DNA of 43,433 bases from an uncultured Geobacter sp. (GTDB lineage: Bacteria > Desulfobacterota > Desulfuromonadia > Geobacterales > CAIOGM01). The stretch spans positions 1 to 43,433 of the forward strand of contig CAIUWK010000003.1 in the NCBI GenBank assembly GCA_903902855.1. The letters run 5' to 3'. Both the position numbers and the translations under genes were made by a program. Numbering within the stretch: position 1 is the first letter of the stretch; each line of letters opens with the position of its first letter. The notes under the pieces were generated by a model. That model was given only the letters and a program-made list of their open reading frames with translations, had not been told where the DNA came from and made no database searches. Positions 25,235-33,697 of this stretch are shown here, one piece after another.

Positions 25235-26118
25235 TTGATGCGCCAGACAACGCCGCAGAGGGCAAGAGCCATGAGCAGCGGCAGGAGGCCGAAGGCTCCG
25301 CCGCCGGTTGATTTGTAGCTGTCCACTTTTTTCCAATAGTCATTCGCAGGTTTGTCCTTGGCGGTATCCGCGGCACTCCCCGTGGTCAGCACCGAAATGG
25401 ATACTGCCTGCGAAAAATCGTAGTTGTCGAATTTGCTCAGGGCCGCGGTGAGAGCGGTCCCGAAGTTGGCAGTCGCCGCATGAACGCCATTGATTGACTC
25501 CTCCATTGCCGTACTACTTTCGGTATAGGTTGTCGAGTGAACCGATCTTTCATCCGTGCCGCTAGCCATGAACAGTATGGCGCTGCTCGGGATATGGATC
25601 ACCTTGCCATCAACGATACTGGTCGTCATCGTTTCGACACCGGGAATAGTGAAGGCGCCGATAATGGTAATGTCCATGAATCCGGCGGCGCCACTCTGGC
25701 TGCTTCTCTGGTCCTGCTGGTACGAGAGAAGTATGGCAATGTCTGTGCCGTAGAGCGCCCGAATCTGTTCCAGAGATATCTTCTCCTTGATATCGTCACC
25801 GGCAACCACGGTCACTGACTTGATATACTTGGGGTTGGCGACGAGCTGGTGCTTGAGCTTTTCGGCCGCCTGACGGAGGGTGGTAGCTGGAACATATGTG
25901 CCGCCCCGCTGTTCCGGTGGGGCAAACAGAATAGCCACCGAGGCCGGCAAGGTAAGAGGCGCTTTCCGGGTGGTCATCGTCGAGTCTTTGGTGGTTTCGA
26001 TTACCTTGGCGAGGGGCGCCGAAGAAGAGGAACGGTGAATATCCCGGTGGGCGCATCCGGAGAGCGCTGCGGAGCAGATGACCGGCAGCAGGGCGAGTGT
26101 GAAAAATCGGTACGTCAT
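25231..26118 (-). CDS. Rhombotarget-type lipoprotein with GlyGly-CTERM-like tail
   Basis: A 295-residue exported lipoprotein. Signal peptide MTYRFFTLALLPVICSAALSG ends in a lipobox with Cys22. The body (about 45-255) contains ILFAPPEQ and IAILLSYQQDQRSS segments known to me from rhombotarget lipoproteins (TIGR04179-like). The C-terminus is STGGGAFG, then a hydrophobic helix (LLPLLMALALCGVVW) and a basic end RIK, which is the GlyGly-CTERM layout. The protein would be lipid-anchored at one end and cut by the adjacent rhombosortase at the other. GGAGGTGAT precedes the ATG; a 53-residue upstream extension is rejected. Confidence 0.82.
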   Translation of the reverse strand: MTYRFFTLALLPVICSAALSGCAHRDIHRSSSSAPLAKVIETTKDSTMTTRKAPLTLPASVAILFAPPEQRGGTYVPATTLRQAAEKLKHQLVANPKYIKSVTVVAGDDIKEKISLEQIRALYGTDIAILLSYQQDQRSSQSGAAGFMDITIIGAFTIPGVETMTTSIVDGKVIHIPSSAILFMASGTDERSVHSTTYTESSTAMEESINGVHAATANFGTALTAALSKFDNYDFSQAVSISVLTTGSAADTAKDKPANDYWKKVDSYKSTGGGAFGLLPLLMALALCGVVWRIK

Positions 26119-26288
26119 AACTATCACCTCCGGAATGAATTGTTGCCTGATACGCAATTTGCCATCAGTTCCAGGTGCCGACCCGTTCCTGAAAAGAATC
26201 CAGCAGGGAGATGTGGTCCGTATGAAATCACCTTTGTTTGGAGAGTGAACGGAGAGATGAGGATGCCCCTCCCCCATGACATCGTGAA

Positions 26289-27212
26289 CTACGGCGGGCA
26301 GCAGGCGCAGACGGAGCGGAAAAGGGCGGTACTGAGGTAACGGTCCCCCCGGTCGGGAAGCAGGACCACCACCGTGCCACGGTTCATCTCCCGGGCGATC
26401 ACCATGGCTCCGGCCACGGCCGCGCCGCTGGACATCCCCACAAAGATCCCCTCCTGAACCGCCAGCATCCGGGCGGTCTCGAAGGCATCTTCGTCCTGAA
26501 CGGTAAGCTTCCGGTCCAGGGCTTCCGGACGGTAGATCCCCGGCACGATGGCCTCTTTCATATTCTTGAGCCCCTGAACCTTGTGCCCCAACCGCGGCTC
26601 CACGCCGACGATGGTCACCCCCGGTTGCCGTTCCCGCATGAAACGACTCACCCCCATGAGAGTGCCGCCGGTCCCCATCCCCGCCACAAAGGCGTCGAGT
26701 TCCCCCCCGGTCTGCCGGAGGATCTCCGGACCGGTGGTCTCGTAATGGGCAAGGACGTTGTTGGGATTTTCATACTGATTGGGCATGTAGTACCGCCCCG
26801 GCTCCTCCGCAAGAATCCGGTGGGCCAGACGGATGGCGCCGTCGGTGGCCTCCTCCCCCGGCGACAGGACCACCTGGGCACCGTAGGCCTCCAGCACGCT
26901 ACGCCGCTCCATGCTGACGCAGGCAGGCATGACCAGCTTGACCCGGTACCCCTTGGCCGCCCCCAGCATGGCCAGGGCAATGCCGGTATTACCGGAGGTC
27001 GGCTCCAGAATCGTCTTGTCAGGGGTCAGTTCCCCGGACTCCTCGGCCTTGGTGATCATATAGAGAGCGGGCCGGTCCTTCACCGCCCCGCCGGTATTGT
27101 TTCCCTCCAGCTTGGCCAAAATCCTGACTCGCGGATTGGGGTTGATAACCCGCAGTTCCACCAGCGGGGTCTCGCCGATACTGGCGGAAAGAGAAAACAG
27201 CTGACGCTTCAT
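26289..27212 (-). CDS. cysM: Cysteine synthase (O-acetylserine sulfhydrylase B type)
   Basis: PLP enzyme joining sulfide (or thiosulfate in B-type enzymes) to O-acetylserine. The 307 residues show the PLP Lys in NNTGGAVKDRP, the substrate loop EPTSGNTGIALA, the phosphate-binding GMGTGGTLMG and C-terminal LLPDRGDRYLSTALF. The KDRPALYM variant and length favour CysM over CysK. The chosen ATG has GAGGTG 6 nt upstream; a longer frame runs into the heptad repeat and is rejected. Confidence 0.9.
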   Translation of the reverse strand: MKRQLFSLSASIGETPLVELRVINPNPRVRILAKLEGNNTGGAVKDRPALYMITKAEESGELTPDKTILEPTSGNTGIALAMLGAAKGYRVKLVMPACVSMERRSVLEAYGAQVVLSPGEEATDGAIRLAHRILAEEPGRYYMPNQYENPNNVLAHYETTGPEILRQTGGELDAFVAGMGTGGTLMGVSRFMRERQPGVTIVGVEPRLGHKVQGLKNMKEAIVPGIYRPEALDRKLTVQDEDAFETARMLAVQEGIFVGMSSGAAVAGAMVIAREMNRGTVVVLLPDRGDRYLSTALFRSVCACCPP

Positions 27213-27232
27213 CAATACACCTCGCTGTAGGC

Positions 27233-27317
27233 AATGGATAATGGATAATTGATAATTGACAATGGACATTCGCCCGCCATCCATTATCAATTGTCCACTG
27301 TCCATTATCCATTGATC
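27233..27317. repeat. Heptad-repeat hairpin between cysM and the cyclase gene
   Basis: AATGGAT, AATGGAT, AATTGAT, AATTGAC and AATGGAC face ATTATCA, ATTGTCC, ACTGTCC, ATTATCC and ATTGATC across about 10 bases, a strongly paired 7-bp-periodic stem. Confidence 0.8.
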
Positions 27318-27320
27318 TGA

Positions 27321-28601
27321 CTATCCGTAAATGACCCGGTCACGCCCCTGCTCCTTGGCCTGATAGAGGGCGACATCCGCCTTACGCATGAGGAGATCAG
27401 GGGTCATCTCCAAGGCGTTCATAGAGGTGACGCCGATGCTCACCGTGATGGAGCACTCCCGGTCACCTTCAATAACCTTCATAGCGGCGATCTGACTCCG
27501 AATCCGTTCGGCAAGGGCCATTGCGTCCTCAACAGTGGCACCGGGAGAGATGATGAGGAACTCTTCCCCACCGATCCTCCCCAGGATATCATAGCGGCGC
27601 AGTCCCTCCTTCATTCGGGCGGAGGCTCGCCTCAACACCTGATCACCGAAGGGGTGACCGAAGGTATCATTGACCAGTTTGAAATGATCCACATCAATAA
27701 GCAGGAGGCTGAGCGGGTTCTCCATACGATCGGCCCGTTCGCACTCTTCCTCAAGCCGACGCATCACATAGCGCCGGTTGCGCAAGCGGGTCAGTTCGTC
27801 GGTGGAGATGAGGGTGGTATAGCGTCGCTGTACCGAGTCGAGCTTTTTCACCAGACGCCAGGTAAGGAAATAGCTGATACCGATGAGCATCCCCAGGGTC
27901 ATGACTGCGGCGATAATGAGGAGGACTTTACTGATTTGCGCCTCACGGAGTATCCCCTCCACCGGGAGAGCGATGCTCACCGCACCCACAATACTTCCGA
28001 CCTTGTACCCCTGGGTCTTGTGACACTCAAGGCAGCTCTTGTCGGCCATCAGTGGCGTCAGATACCGGAAGATGGGAGGCTTGCCAAGGGGGTATTCTAT
28101 TCGGGAAAATTCTCCCATGCGGCGCTCAAACTTCTCCAGTGCCTGCTTTTCAAAGGGGTCAGGGGCGTTCTCCGGGTCAATGGGGTGAAGGCTCGTGATC
28201 CTGAATTTGGCCCCCTCCTTCATCTCGCTCATCCGGGAGATCTCGTTGATCATGATGGCGTGGTTGCGCATGGTGAACGTGGAACCATTCATCGCCGTCA
28301 CGTCGGGATTGATACCAAGACGCCGCAAGTAGACATTGGATTCCACCTTGGAGCGCTTCAGAACATAAACCCCTCCGTAGTCGAAGTTCCAGTTCTTGGT
28401 GTGCATGATCAGGTCGTGATAGGTTACCGCCTGCTCGTGCATCCGGAGACGAATCAGGTCGTCGTTGCGCCAGTAGAGGAGCACGAAGATGGCCGCCACG
28501 AAGAGCGCCAATACCGTGCAGAGGCTCGTGAGAAAGAGCTTGATGTGGGCAAACGACCGGAGCGGTTCGGGCCAGATGTTATTGTCCGGGGGGGCTCTCA
28601 C
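27321..28601 (-). CDS. Diguanylate cyclase with periplasmic haem-binding sensor
   Basis: A 426-residue inner-membrane protein. TM1 (about 20-43) and TM2 (about 225-247) enclose a periplasmic domain of the Tll0287/DUF3365 type with a c-type haem motif CLECH (190-194) and downstream YKVGSIVGAVSIALP. The GGDEF domain has the intact active site GGEEF (344-348) and an I-site RRYD (335-338). It should make cyclic di-GMP in response to redox state or a haem ligand. GTG start overlaps the pcnB stop as GTGA, so it is cotranslated with pcnB and probably cls. Confidence 0.9.
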   Translation of the reverse strand: MRAPPDNNIWPEPLRSFAHIKLFLTSLCTVLALFVAAIFVLLYWRNDDLIRLRMHEQAVTYHDLIMHTKNWNFDYGGVYVLKRSKVESNVYLRRLGINPDVTAMNGSTFTMRNHAIMINEISRMSEMKEGAKFRITSLHPIDPENAPDPFEKQALEKFERRMGEFSRIEYPLGKPPIFRYLTPLMADKSCLECHKTQGYKVGSIVGAVSIALPVEGILREAQISKVLLIIAAVMTLGMLIGISYFLTWRLVKKLDSVQRRYTTLISTDELTRLRNRRYVMRRLEEECERADRMENPLSLLLIDVDHFKLVNDTFGHPFGDQVLRRASARMKEGLRRYDILGRIGGEEFLIISPGATVEDAMALAERIRSQIAAMKVIEGDRECSITVSIGVTSMNALEMTPDLLMRKADVALYQAKEQGRDRVIYG

Positions 28602-30010
28602 GTGAGCGAACCTTCCGTGGCGGGGGAGCGCCGACGGCGATGCCGGTTCCGACGCTTGCGCCGGGGTGGTTCGGCATCGGGTGAGGCGGTTTCATTCTCC
28701 CCTTCAACGGGAGGGGGGGGAGGGTTGGCTGCAAGATACCGCTCCCACCAGAGATGAAGTGTCTTCTCTTCAGGACTCTCCGCCATCAGCTGGAGACAGC
28801 GGAAGGTTTCCTCAAAACCGGGCCGGGTGATGAAGGAGAGGGGGCGACGGCCGGGGGTTACGGCAAAACGGCGTTGACCGGCGAGAATCCCACGCATCCC
28901 CAGGACAACCTTGTTGGGAATCAGGACCGTGGGGGCCAACTCTTCCACAAACCGCGCCACGGCCATGTCCAAAGCATCCTGGGGGGAGACTCCCCCCTTT
29001 CGGCATGTCGCGGCCTGCTCGTCCAGGTACTCCCGGAAAAGAAGCGTCAATAGAAGCGAGGGAGAGAACGATTCCCCGGCGGCAATCCGGGCGTCGATGA
29101 GCTCCAGCGCTCGGCCGAACCGCACATGGGGGAAGACCTCCGTCTCGGTCTCCAGCCAGGAGTTGACGGCGGGAAAGAGTGCGGCAAAGACACCGCTTCG
29201 CCGGAGCAACTGGTAACAGCGCTCTCCTTCTCCGGAGAGAAAAAGCTTGAGCATCTCTTCATAAAGACGCGGTGGCGCGGCGTTGGCGCAGTGGTGGCTC
29301 AACTGGACAAGGGTGCCCCAGTTTTCCGCTTCGATCTCGAACCCCAGCAGTGCGGCGAAGCGGATGGCCCGGAGCATCCTCACCGGATCCTCCACGAAAC
29401 GTACCGCCGGGTCGCCGATGGTCCGGATAATCCCCCGGTCCAGGTCCTCAAGCCCCCCCACGTAATCGATGATGGAGAAATCGGCGATATTATAGCAGAG
29501 GGCGTTGACGGTGAAATCACGCCGTCGGGCGTCCTCTTCAGGGGTACCGAAGAGGTTATCCCTGAGAATCATCCCGCCGTCATCCTTCACGATGCGGTTG
29601 ACCCTGCCGCTCCCCGCGGTCAGGTCAACCGGCTCATCCTCGCCGGTTGCCGCCGAACGGAAGGTGGCCACCTCGATGATTTCTTCGCGGTAATGGAGGT
29701 GGGCCAACCGAAACCGCCGCCCCACGAGCCGGCAATTGCGGAAGAGTTTTTTGAGTTGCGTGGGGGTAGCGTTGGTGGCCAGATCGAAATCTTTGGGCTC
29801 ACGTCCCAGCAACAGATCTCGGACGCAACCGCCCACGGCAAAGGCCAGAAAACCGTTGTCCCGCAGGCGGTAGAGCGCGCGAACCGCGTTATCGCTGAGA
29901 TTGCGGCGAGAAATCGGATGGTCGGCACGGGGAATGATGGTGGATCGATAGGTAGTCACGGCTGGTAACGTATCATAGACAAACGGGAAAAGAAAGCGGC
30001 CTGACGCCAT
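28598..30010 (-). CDS. pcnB: Poly(A) polymerase I / CCA-adding family
   Basis: Nucleotidyltransferase adding poly(A) tails to RNA 3' ends; CCA addition is possible as these families overlap. Motifs: GGCVRDLLLG, KDFDLATNATP (catalytic Asp pair), ARRRDFTVNALCY, and RFVEDPVRMLRAIRFAA. The 470-residue protein ends in a very basic tail (RRKRRNRHRRRR), common in PcnB. The ATG at 30010 shares its A with the cls stop (TGATG); a GTG at 29959 is an alternative. Middle gene of cls-pcnB-cyclase. Confidence 0.88.
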   Translation of the reverse strand: MASGRFLFPFVYDTLPAVTTYRSTIIPRADHPISRRNLSDNAVRALYRLRDNGFLAFAVGGCVRDLLLGREPKDFDLATNATPTQLKKLFRNCRLVGRRFRLAHLHYREEIIEVATFRSAATGEDEPVDLTAGSGRVNRIVKDDGGMILRDNLFGTPEEDARRRDFTVNALCYNIADFSIIDYVGGLEDLDRGIIRTIGDPAVRFVEDPVRMLRAIRFAALLGFEIEAENWGTLVQLSHHCANAAPPRLYEEMLKLFLSGEGERCYQLLRRSGVFAALFPAVNSWLETETEVFPHVRFGRALELIDARIAAGESFSPSLLLTLLFREYLDEQAATCRKGGVSPQDALDMAVARFVEELAPTVLIPNKVVLGMRGILAGQRRFAVTPGRRPLSFITRPGFEETFRCLQLMAESPEEKTLHLWWERYLAANPPPPPVEGENETASPDAEPPRRKRRNRHRRRRSPATEGSLT

Positions 30011-31443
30011 CAGAGATAGGGGGAGAACAATTTTGCTCCGCTGTCCCAAAGTTTTTCCGGCAGCGACCGTCCGGCAAGCTCGGCGGCGTGAACCCTTCGG
30101 GACCGGGCCAGGGCCTCCAGAAAATGAACCTCCAGCTCCGCGCAAAACCGGGGGTCGTACAGTTCCAGGTTAAGCTCAAAATTCAGGTGAAGGCTGCGGG
30201 GGTCCAGATTGGCGGAGCCGATGAGAGCCCAGACCCCATCCACCAGAAAGAGCTTGGTATGAACAAAGGGGGGAGGATGGTAGAAAACCCTGATACCGAA
30301 CTGAAGAAGTTCAGGGAGAAAGGCCCGGTTGGCCCAATGGACAAAGGGGAGATTGTTGCACTGCGGCAGGATGAGGGTGACCTCAACCCCGCGCAGGGCT
30401 GCGGTGGCCAGGGAGGAGATCAGCGACCTGTCGGGGATGAGATACGGGGTCATGATCTCCACCCGCTCCCGGGCACAGGAGAGCGCCCCGTTAATGATCC
30501 ACTGCAGCTTCCGGTACTCCCGGTCGGGACCGTCGGCAATCCCCCGCACCAGAGAACTCCCGCCGGGAACAAGCTCCGGGAAGCAGGCAGGGGCATCGAT
30601 CAACTCCCCGGTGGTGAAATACCAGTCCTCCAGAAAACTCTTCTGCAGGTCCGCCACCACCGGTCCGGTCACGCGGAAGTGAAGATCCACCACCGGTCGT
30701 GATGCCCTCTCCACCAGGTGTCGATCGCTGATGTTCATCCCGCCGGTAAAGGCCAGGGAGCCGTCAATGAGCAGCAGCTTCCGGTGATTGCGCAGGTTGA
30801 CGTAGATCCCCCGTATGAGCGGCAAAAAACGCCCCACCTGCACCCCGGATCCCTTGAAGAGTGCCACGGCGCTGGGGAAAGAGTACTTTTCCCCCAAACA
30901 ATCGATCACTACCCGCACGCTGACGCCACGCCGGTCAGCCTCCTTGAGGGCCTCGGCAAATGCCCTGCCGGTCCCGTCATTATCGAAGATATAGGTGCTG
31001 AGATGCACCGATTCCCGGGCGCCGGTAATGGCGGCCAGCATGGCGGGATACGCCTCTTCGCCGTTGCACAGGAACGAAACTCCGTTGCCGGCCAACAGCA
31101 GGCCATGAGTCACCCGATCGGAGAGGGTGCGAAGCGCTTCCAGGTGCCGCGCCGGTAGCGGCAACTCCTGGGCGGCACTGCTGCCGTTGCGGGGGGTAAG
31201 TTCGCCACTCCCCAGACGGCGCCCGCTCTGACGCCACTTGTGGGTCCGCCGGTGTATCCGGTTAGCCCCCAGGCTCCAATAGAAAAGCGCTCCGGCCACG
31301 GGAAGCGTCAGACAGATGACCACCCAGACCAGCGCCGACCGGGGGTCACTCTTTCTCAGCAGGGCATGCCCCGCCGACCCCACCGCCACGATGACGGCAA
31401 GCAGGACGATCATGATATGGAGGGTATCGAACAGATGGTCCAT
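30010..31443 (-). CDS. cls: Cardiolipin synthase
   Basis: Membrane phospholipase-D superfamily enzyme condensing two phosphatidylglycerols. Two N-terminal TM segments (about 7-29 and 37-58) and two HKD motifs are intact: HRKLLLID (220-227) and HTKLFLVD (395-402), each followed by a G-x-x-N-type segment (GGMN, GSANLD). 477 residues is the usual length for ClsA-like enzymes. The SD is weak. Coupled to pcnB downstream. Confidence 0.93.
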   Translation of the reverse strand: MDHLFDTLHIMIVLLAVIVAVGSAGHALLRKSDPRSALVWVVICLTLPVAGALFYWSLGANRIHRRTHKWRQSGRRLGSGELTPRNGSSAAQELPLPARHLEALRTLSDRVTHGLLLAGNGVSFLCNGEEAYPAMLAAITGARESVHLSTYIFDNDGTGRAFAEALKEADRRGVSVRVVIDCLGEKYSFPSAVALFKGSGVQVGRFLPLIRGIYVNLRNHRKLLLIDGSLAFTGGMNISDRHLVERASRPVVDLHFRVTGPVVADLQKSFLEDWYFTTGELIDAPACFPELVPGGSSLVRGIADGPDREYRKLQWIINGALSCARERVEIMTPYLIPDRSLISSLATAALRGVEVTLILPQCNNLPFVHWANRAFLPELLQFGIRVFYHPPPFVHTKLFLVDGVWALIGSANLDPRSLHLNFELNLELYDPRFCAELEVHFLEALARSRRVHAAELAGRSLPEKLWDSGAKLFSPYL

Positions 31444-31487
31444 GGGCTCTTTCGGCGCAGGTTTCCGGTCAGGGGGGGGCCGTTACC

Positions 31488-32033
31488 CTACCCTTCCGAC
31501 CGCTCCACCCAGCACTGGGCCAGGGCCAGGTGCCGGAGAAAGGCGGCGGCAAAGCGGAAACCGGCGCGGGTGATCGGCACGTTGATGAAGTCATTTCCCC
31601 GACTGACGAAGATGGCGAATTTCCGGTCACCGGTGGCGTTCCAGTAGGATTCGACCCCCACCTCGGTCTGTACCTTGCCGCCGGGGGATTCGTAGACGTG
31701 GGGGGGGAGCCGGTAGGCAACGCTGGATTTCCCACCGCTGCTCTTCACCTTGAAGTGACCTGCTTCGTACTCCTGGGGAGAAACCGTACTATTCAACAGC
31801 AGATCCATGGCCCAGGCCAGGTCGTAGGCCTCGGGAGGCTCACTCATGAAGCGAATCTGGGTCGTCTTGCCGGTGGCGCCGGGGGGCGTGAGGAGGAAGA
31901 AGCGGAACTGGACCCTCCCTTCACTCTCTTCATGGCCATGGGAGTTCCCCTGCTTCACCCCCGGCTGAAGTTCCACCCCGCTGTGCGCCGCGTAAAAGAT
32001 ATGCCTCACGCTCCGTTCACTCTTCCCGGTCAT
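31488..32033 (-). CDS. Conserved-looking protein of unknown function
   Basis: 181 residues, not recognised. Soluble, no signal peptide or TM helix, mixed alpha/beta with several aromatic and Gly-rich stretches (RFFLLTPPGATGKTTQIRFM, VYESPGGKVQTEVGVESYW). The GATGKTT resembles a P-loop but lacks the preceding strand context, so I do not call it an NTPase. GGAGGT lies about 8 nt before the ATG at 32033; a GTG 9 nt earlier overlaps the SD and is rejected. Between cls and scpB on the same strand, with a 76-nt gap holding a palindrome. Confidence 0.65.
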   Translation of the reverse strand: MTGKSERSVRHIFYAAHSGVELQPGVKQGNSHGHEESEGRVQFRFFLLTPPGATGKTTQIRFMSEPPEAYDLAWAMDLLLNSTVSPQEYEAGHFKVKSSGGKSSVAYRLPPHVYESPGGKVQTEVGVESYWNATGDRKFAIFVSRGNDFINVPITRAGFRFAAAFLRHLALAQCWVERSEG

Positions 32034-32086
32034 GGCTGACACCTCCGAATGTTAAAGACGTCTACTCGTTCTCTCTTCTTCGCCGA

Positions 32087-32114
32087 CACGGGCGCAGCAA
32101 GCCGCGCCCCTACG
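32087..32114. repeat. GTAGGGGC palindrome, copy 3
   Basis: The minus strand reads CGTAGGGGCGCGGCTTGCTG and following bases, matching the element at 21341. It overlaps the stop codon of scpB, so the last codons of scpB lie beside repeat sequence. Confidence 0.65.
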
Positions 32115-32682
32115 TTTCACCCTCTCCCAGCGGCAGCTCCTGCTGCCCGTCATCCAGCGCAAGCTCTCCCAGCTGCTGGACCTCTTTCAGGGTGGGAAGG
32201 CTTGCCAGATCCCTGAGACTGAACATCTCCAGAAATTCCTTCGTCGTCCCGTAGATGAGCGGCCTGCCGGGGACATCCTTCTTTCCTAAAATCCGGACCA
32301 GCCGTTTATCCAGACAGTTCTTGAGCACCCCGCCGCAGTCCACCCCCCGGAGATATTCGATTTCGGCCCGGGTTATGGGCTGGCGGTAGGCGACAATGGC
32401 CAGAGTCTCCAGGGCCGATTGACTGAACTTGGGGGGCCTGCTCTTGGTGAACCGCTTGAGATAGTCGGCGTACTCCGGCAGGGTGCGAAGCTGGTATCCC
32501 CCACCAACCTCCGCCAGGATGACGGCCCCGCCACGCAATCGGTAATCTGCGGTGAGCTCCATGAGGGCTGCGCGGATATCGCTCCGCTCGTACTCTTCCA
32601 GGAGGAGACAAAGCCGATCCAAGGAAAGAGGAGCGTCGGAGACAAAGATAAGACTCTCCAGAATAGGCTTCAGGTCAGGCAT
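32110..32682 (-). CDS. scpB: Segregation and condensation protein B
   Basis: Winged-helix subunit that joins ScpA and SMC in the chromosome-condensing complex. Recognised by ILESLIFVSDAPLS at the N-terminus, FSQSALETLAIVAYRQPITRAEIEYLRGVD and the RPLIYGTTKEFLEMFSL segment. 190 residues. The ATG overlaps the scpA stop by 8 nt, with GGAG upstream. Confidence 0.94.
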   Translation of the reverse strand: MPDLKPILESLIFVSDAPLSLDRLCLLLEEYERSDIRAALMELTADYRLRGGAVILAEVGGGYQLRTLPEYADYLKRFTKSRPPKFSQSALETLAIVAYRQPITRAEIEYLRGVDCGGVLKNCLDKRLVRILGKKDVPGRPLIYGTTKEFLEMFSLRDLASLPTLKEVQQLGELALDDGQQELPLGEGET

Positions 32683-33469
32683 GGGGGAGCTCTCCCTCCG
32701 GATCGGCCGGTTCATCAGTCACCGCCGGCGTAAGCAGGATGGAGCCGTACCGCTCATCCTGGACGATGTTGATCATCCGAAGCTTGCAGAGTTCCAGGAT
32801 CGCCAGAAAGGTCACCACCAGGAATTCCCGATCGAACCGTTCGTCAAACAGCTCGTCGAACAACGCCGTCTCCCGCTCCATGATGAAGGCCAGGACCTGG
32901 GTGATCCGGTCGGCAATGCTCATGCTATCCGCCGCCACCTGGTGGATGGCCGCCTCCGGCATCTTTGCCAGGAGTTGCCGAAAGGCGTCGATAAGCTGGA
33001 ACAGCTCCAACTCCAGGGGCCCCTCTTCGGGGGCCAGCTCCACCAGATCAGGGGGATCGAACTTCCGAGCAAAGGTCTCCCTCCCCAGAAGGTCCCGCTC
33101 CCCCAGGAGGAGCGACGCAGCCTTGTACCGTTGATACTCCAGGAGCCGCCGGACCAGTTCGGCCCGGGGATCTTCCTCTTCCTCGTTCCCCTCCTCGTCC
33201 GTGGCCGTGGGGAGAAGAAGCCGGGACTTGATCTGGAGCAGGGTGGAGGCCATGACGAGGAATTCCCCCGCCACCTCCAGGTTCAGCTCCTCCATGAGGC
33301 GGATATACTCCAGATACTGCCGGGTGATATCGGCGATGGGAATATCGTAGATGTTCAGCTCATTCTTCCGGATGAGGTGCAAGAGGAGATCCAGCGGCCC
33401 CTCAAAGCTCTCCAATTTGACACTATAGAGGGAGTTGTCAAATAAATAGCCGTTCGCTTCATTATTCAA
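32675..33469 (-). CDS. scpA: Segregation and condensation protein A
   Basis: Kleisin subunit of the SMC-ScpAB complex. Signature FEGPLDLLLHLIRKNELNIYDIPIADITRQYLEYI and EFLVMASTLLQIKSRLLLP near the N-terminus; acidic linker EEGNEEEED; C-terminal winged helix ending FLAILELCKLRMINIVQ. 264 residues from a TTG start; GGAG lies 11 nt upstream and no better start precedes the conserved part. scpA-scpB order is typical. Confidence 0.93.
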   Translation of the reverse strand: MNNEANGYLFDNSLYSVKLESFEGPLDLLLHLIRKNELNIYDIPIADITRQYLEYIRLMEELNLEVAGEFLVMASTLLQIKSRLLLPTATDEEGNEEEEDPRAELVRRLLEYQRYKAASLLLGERDLLGRETFARKFDPPDLVELAPEEGPLELELFQLIDAFRQLLAKMPEAAIHQVAADSMSIADRITQVLAFIMERETALFDELFDERFDREFLVVTFLAILELCKLRMINIVQDERYGSILLTPAVTDEPADPEGELPHA

Positions 33470-33563
33470 GTAATGGTGCGCTCCATGATTTCTAATGTCA
33501 CCCTAGAGTAACCTTGTCTCCGTTGCCGTACAAGCTAAAATTTCAGTTCTAATAACGAGAAAA

Positions 33564-33581
33564 CCGCCCCCGGAGGAGCGG
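33564..33581 (-). terminator. Terminator downstream of the M50 protease gene
   Basis: On the minus strand a 7-bp stem CCGCTCC/GGGGCGG with TCCG loop is followed by TTTTCTCG. It would end the M50 protease transcript before scpA. Confidence 0.6.
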
Positions 33582-33697
33582 CCAAATTAGTGCAACACTA
33601 CTTCAGAAGTATCATACCAAACAGGGTTCGCCTCTCGGCAAGCCCTGTGAAAAAAAACTGATGATAGGTACGACACGTTGGGAATGTCCTGCTTACT

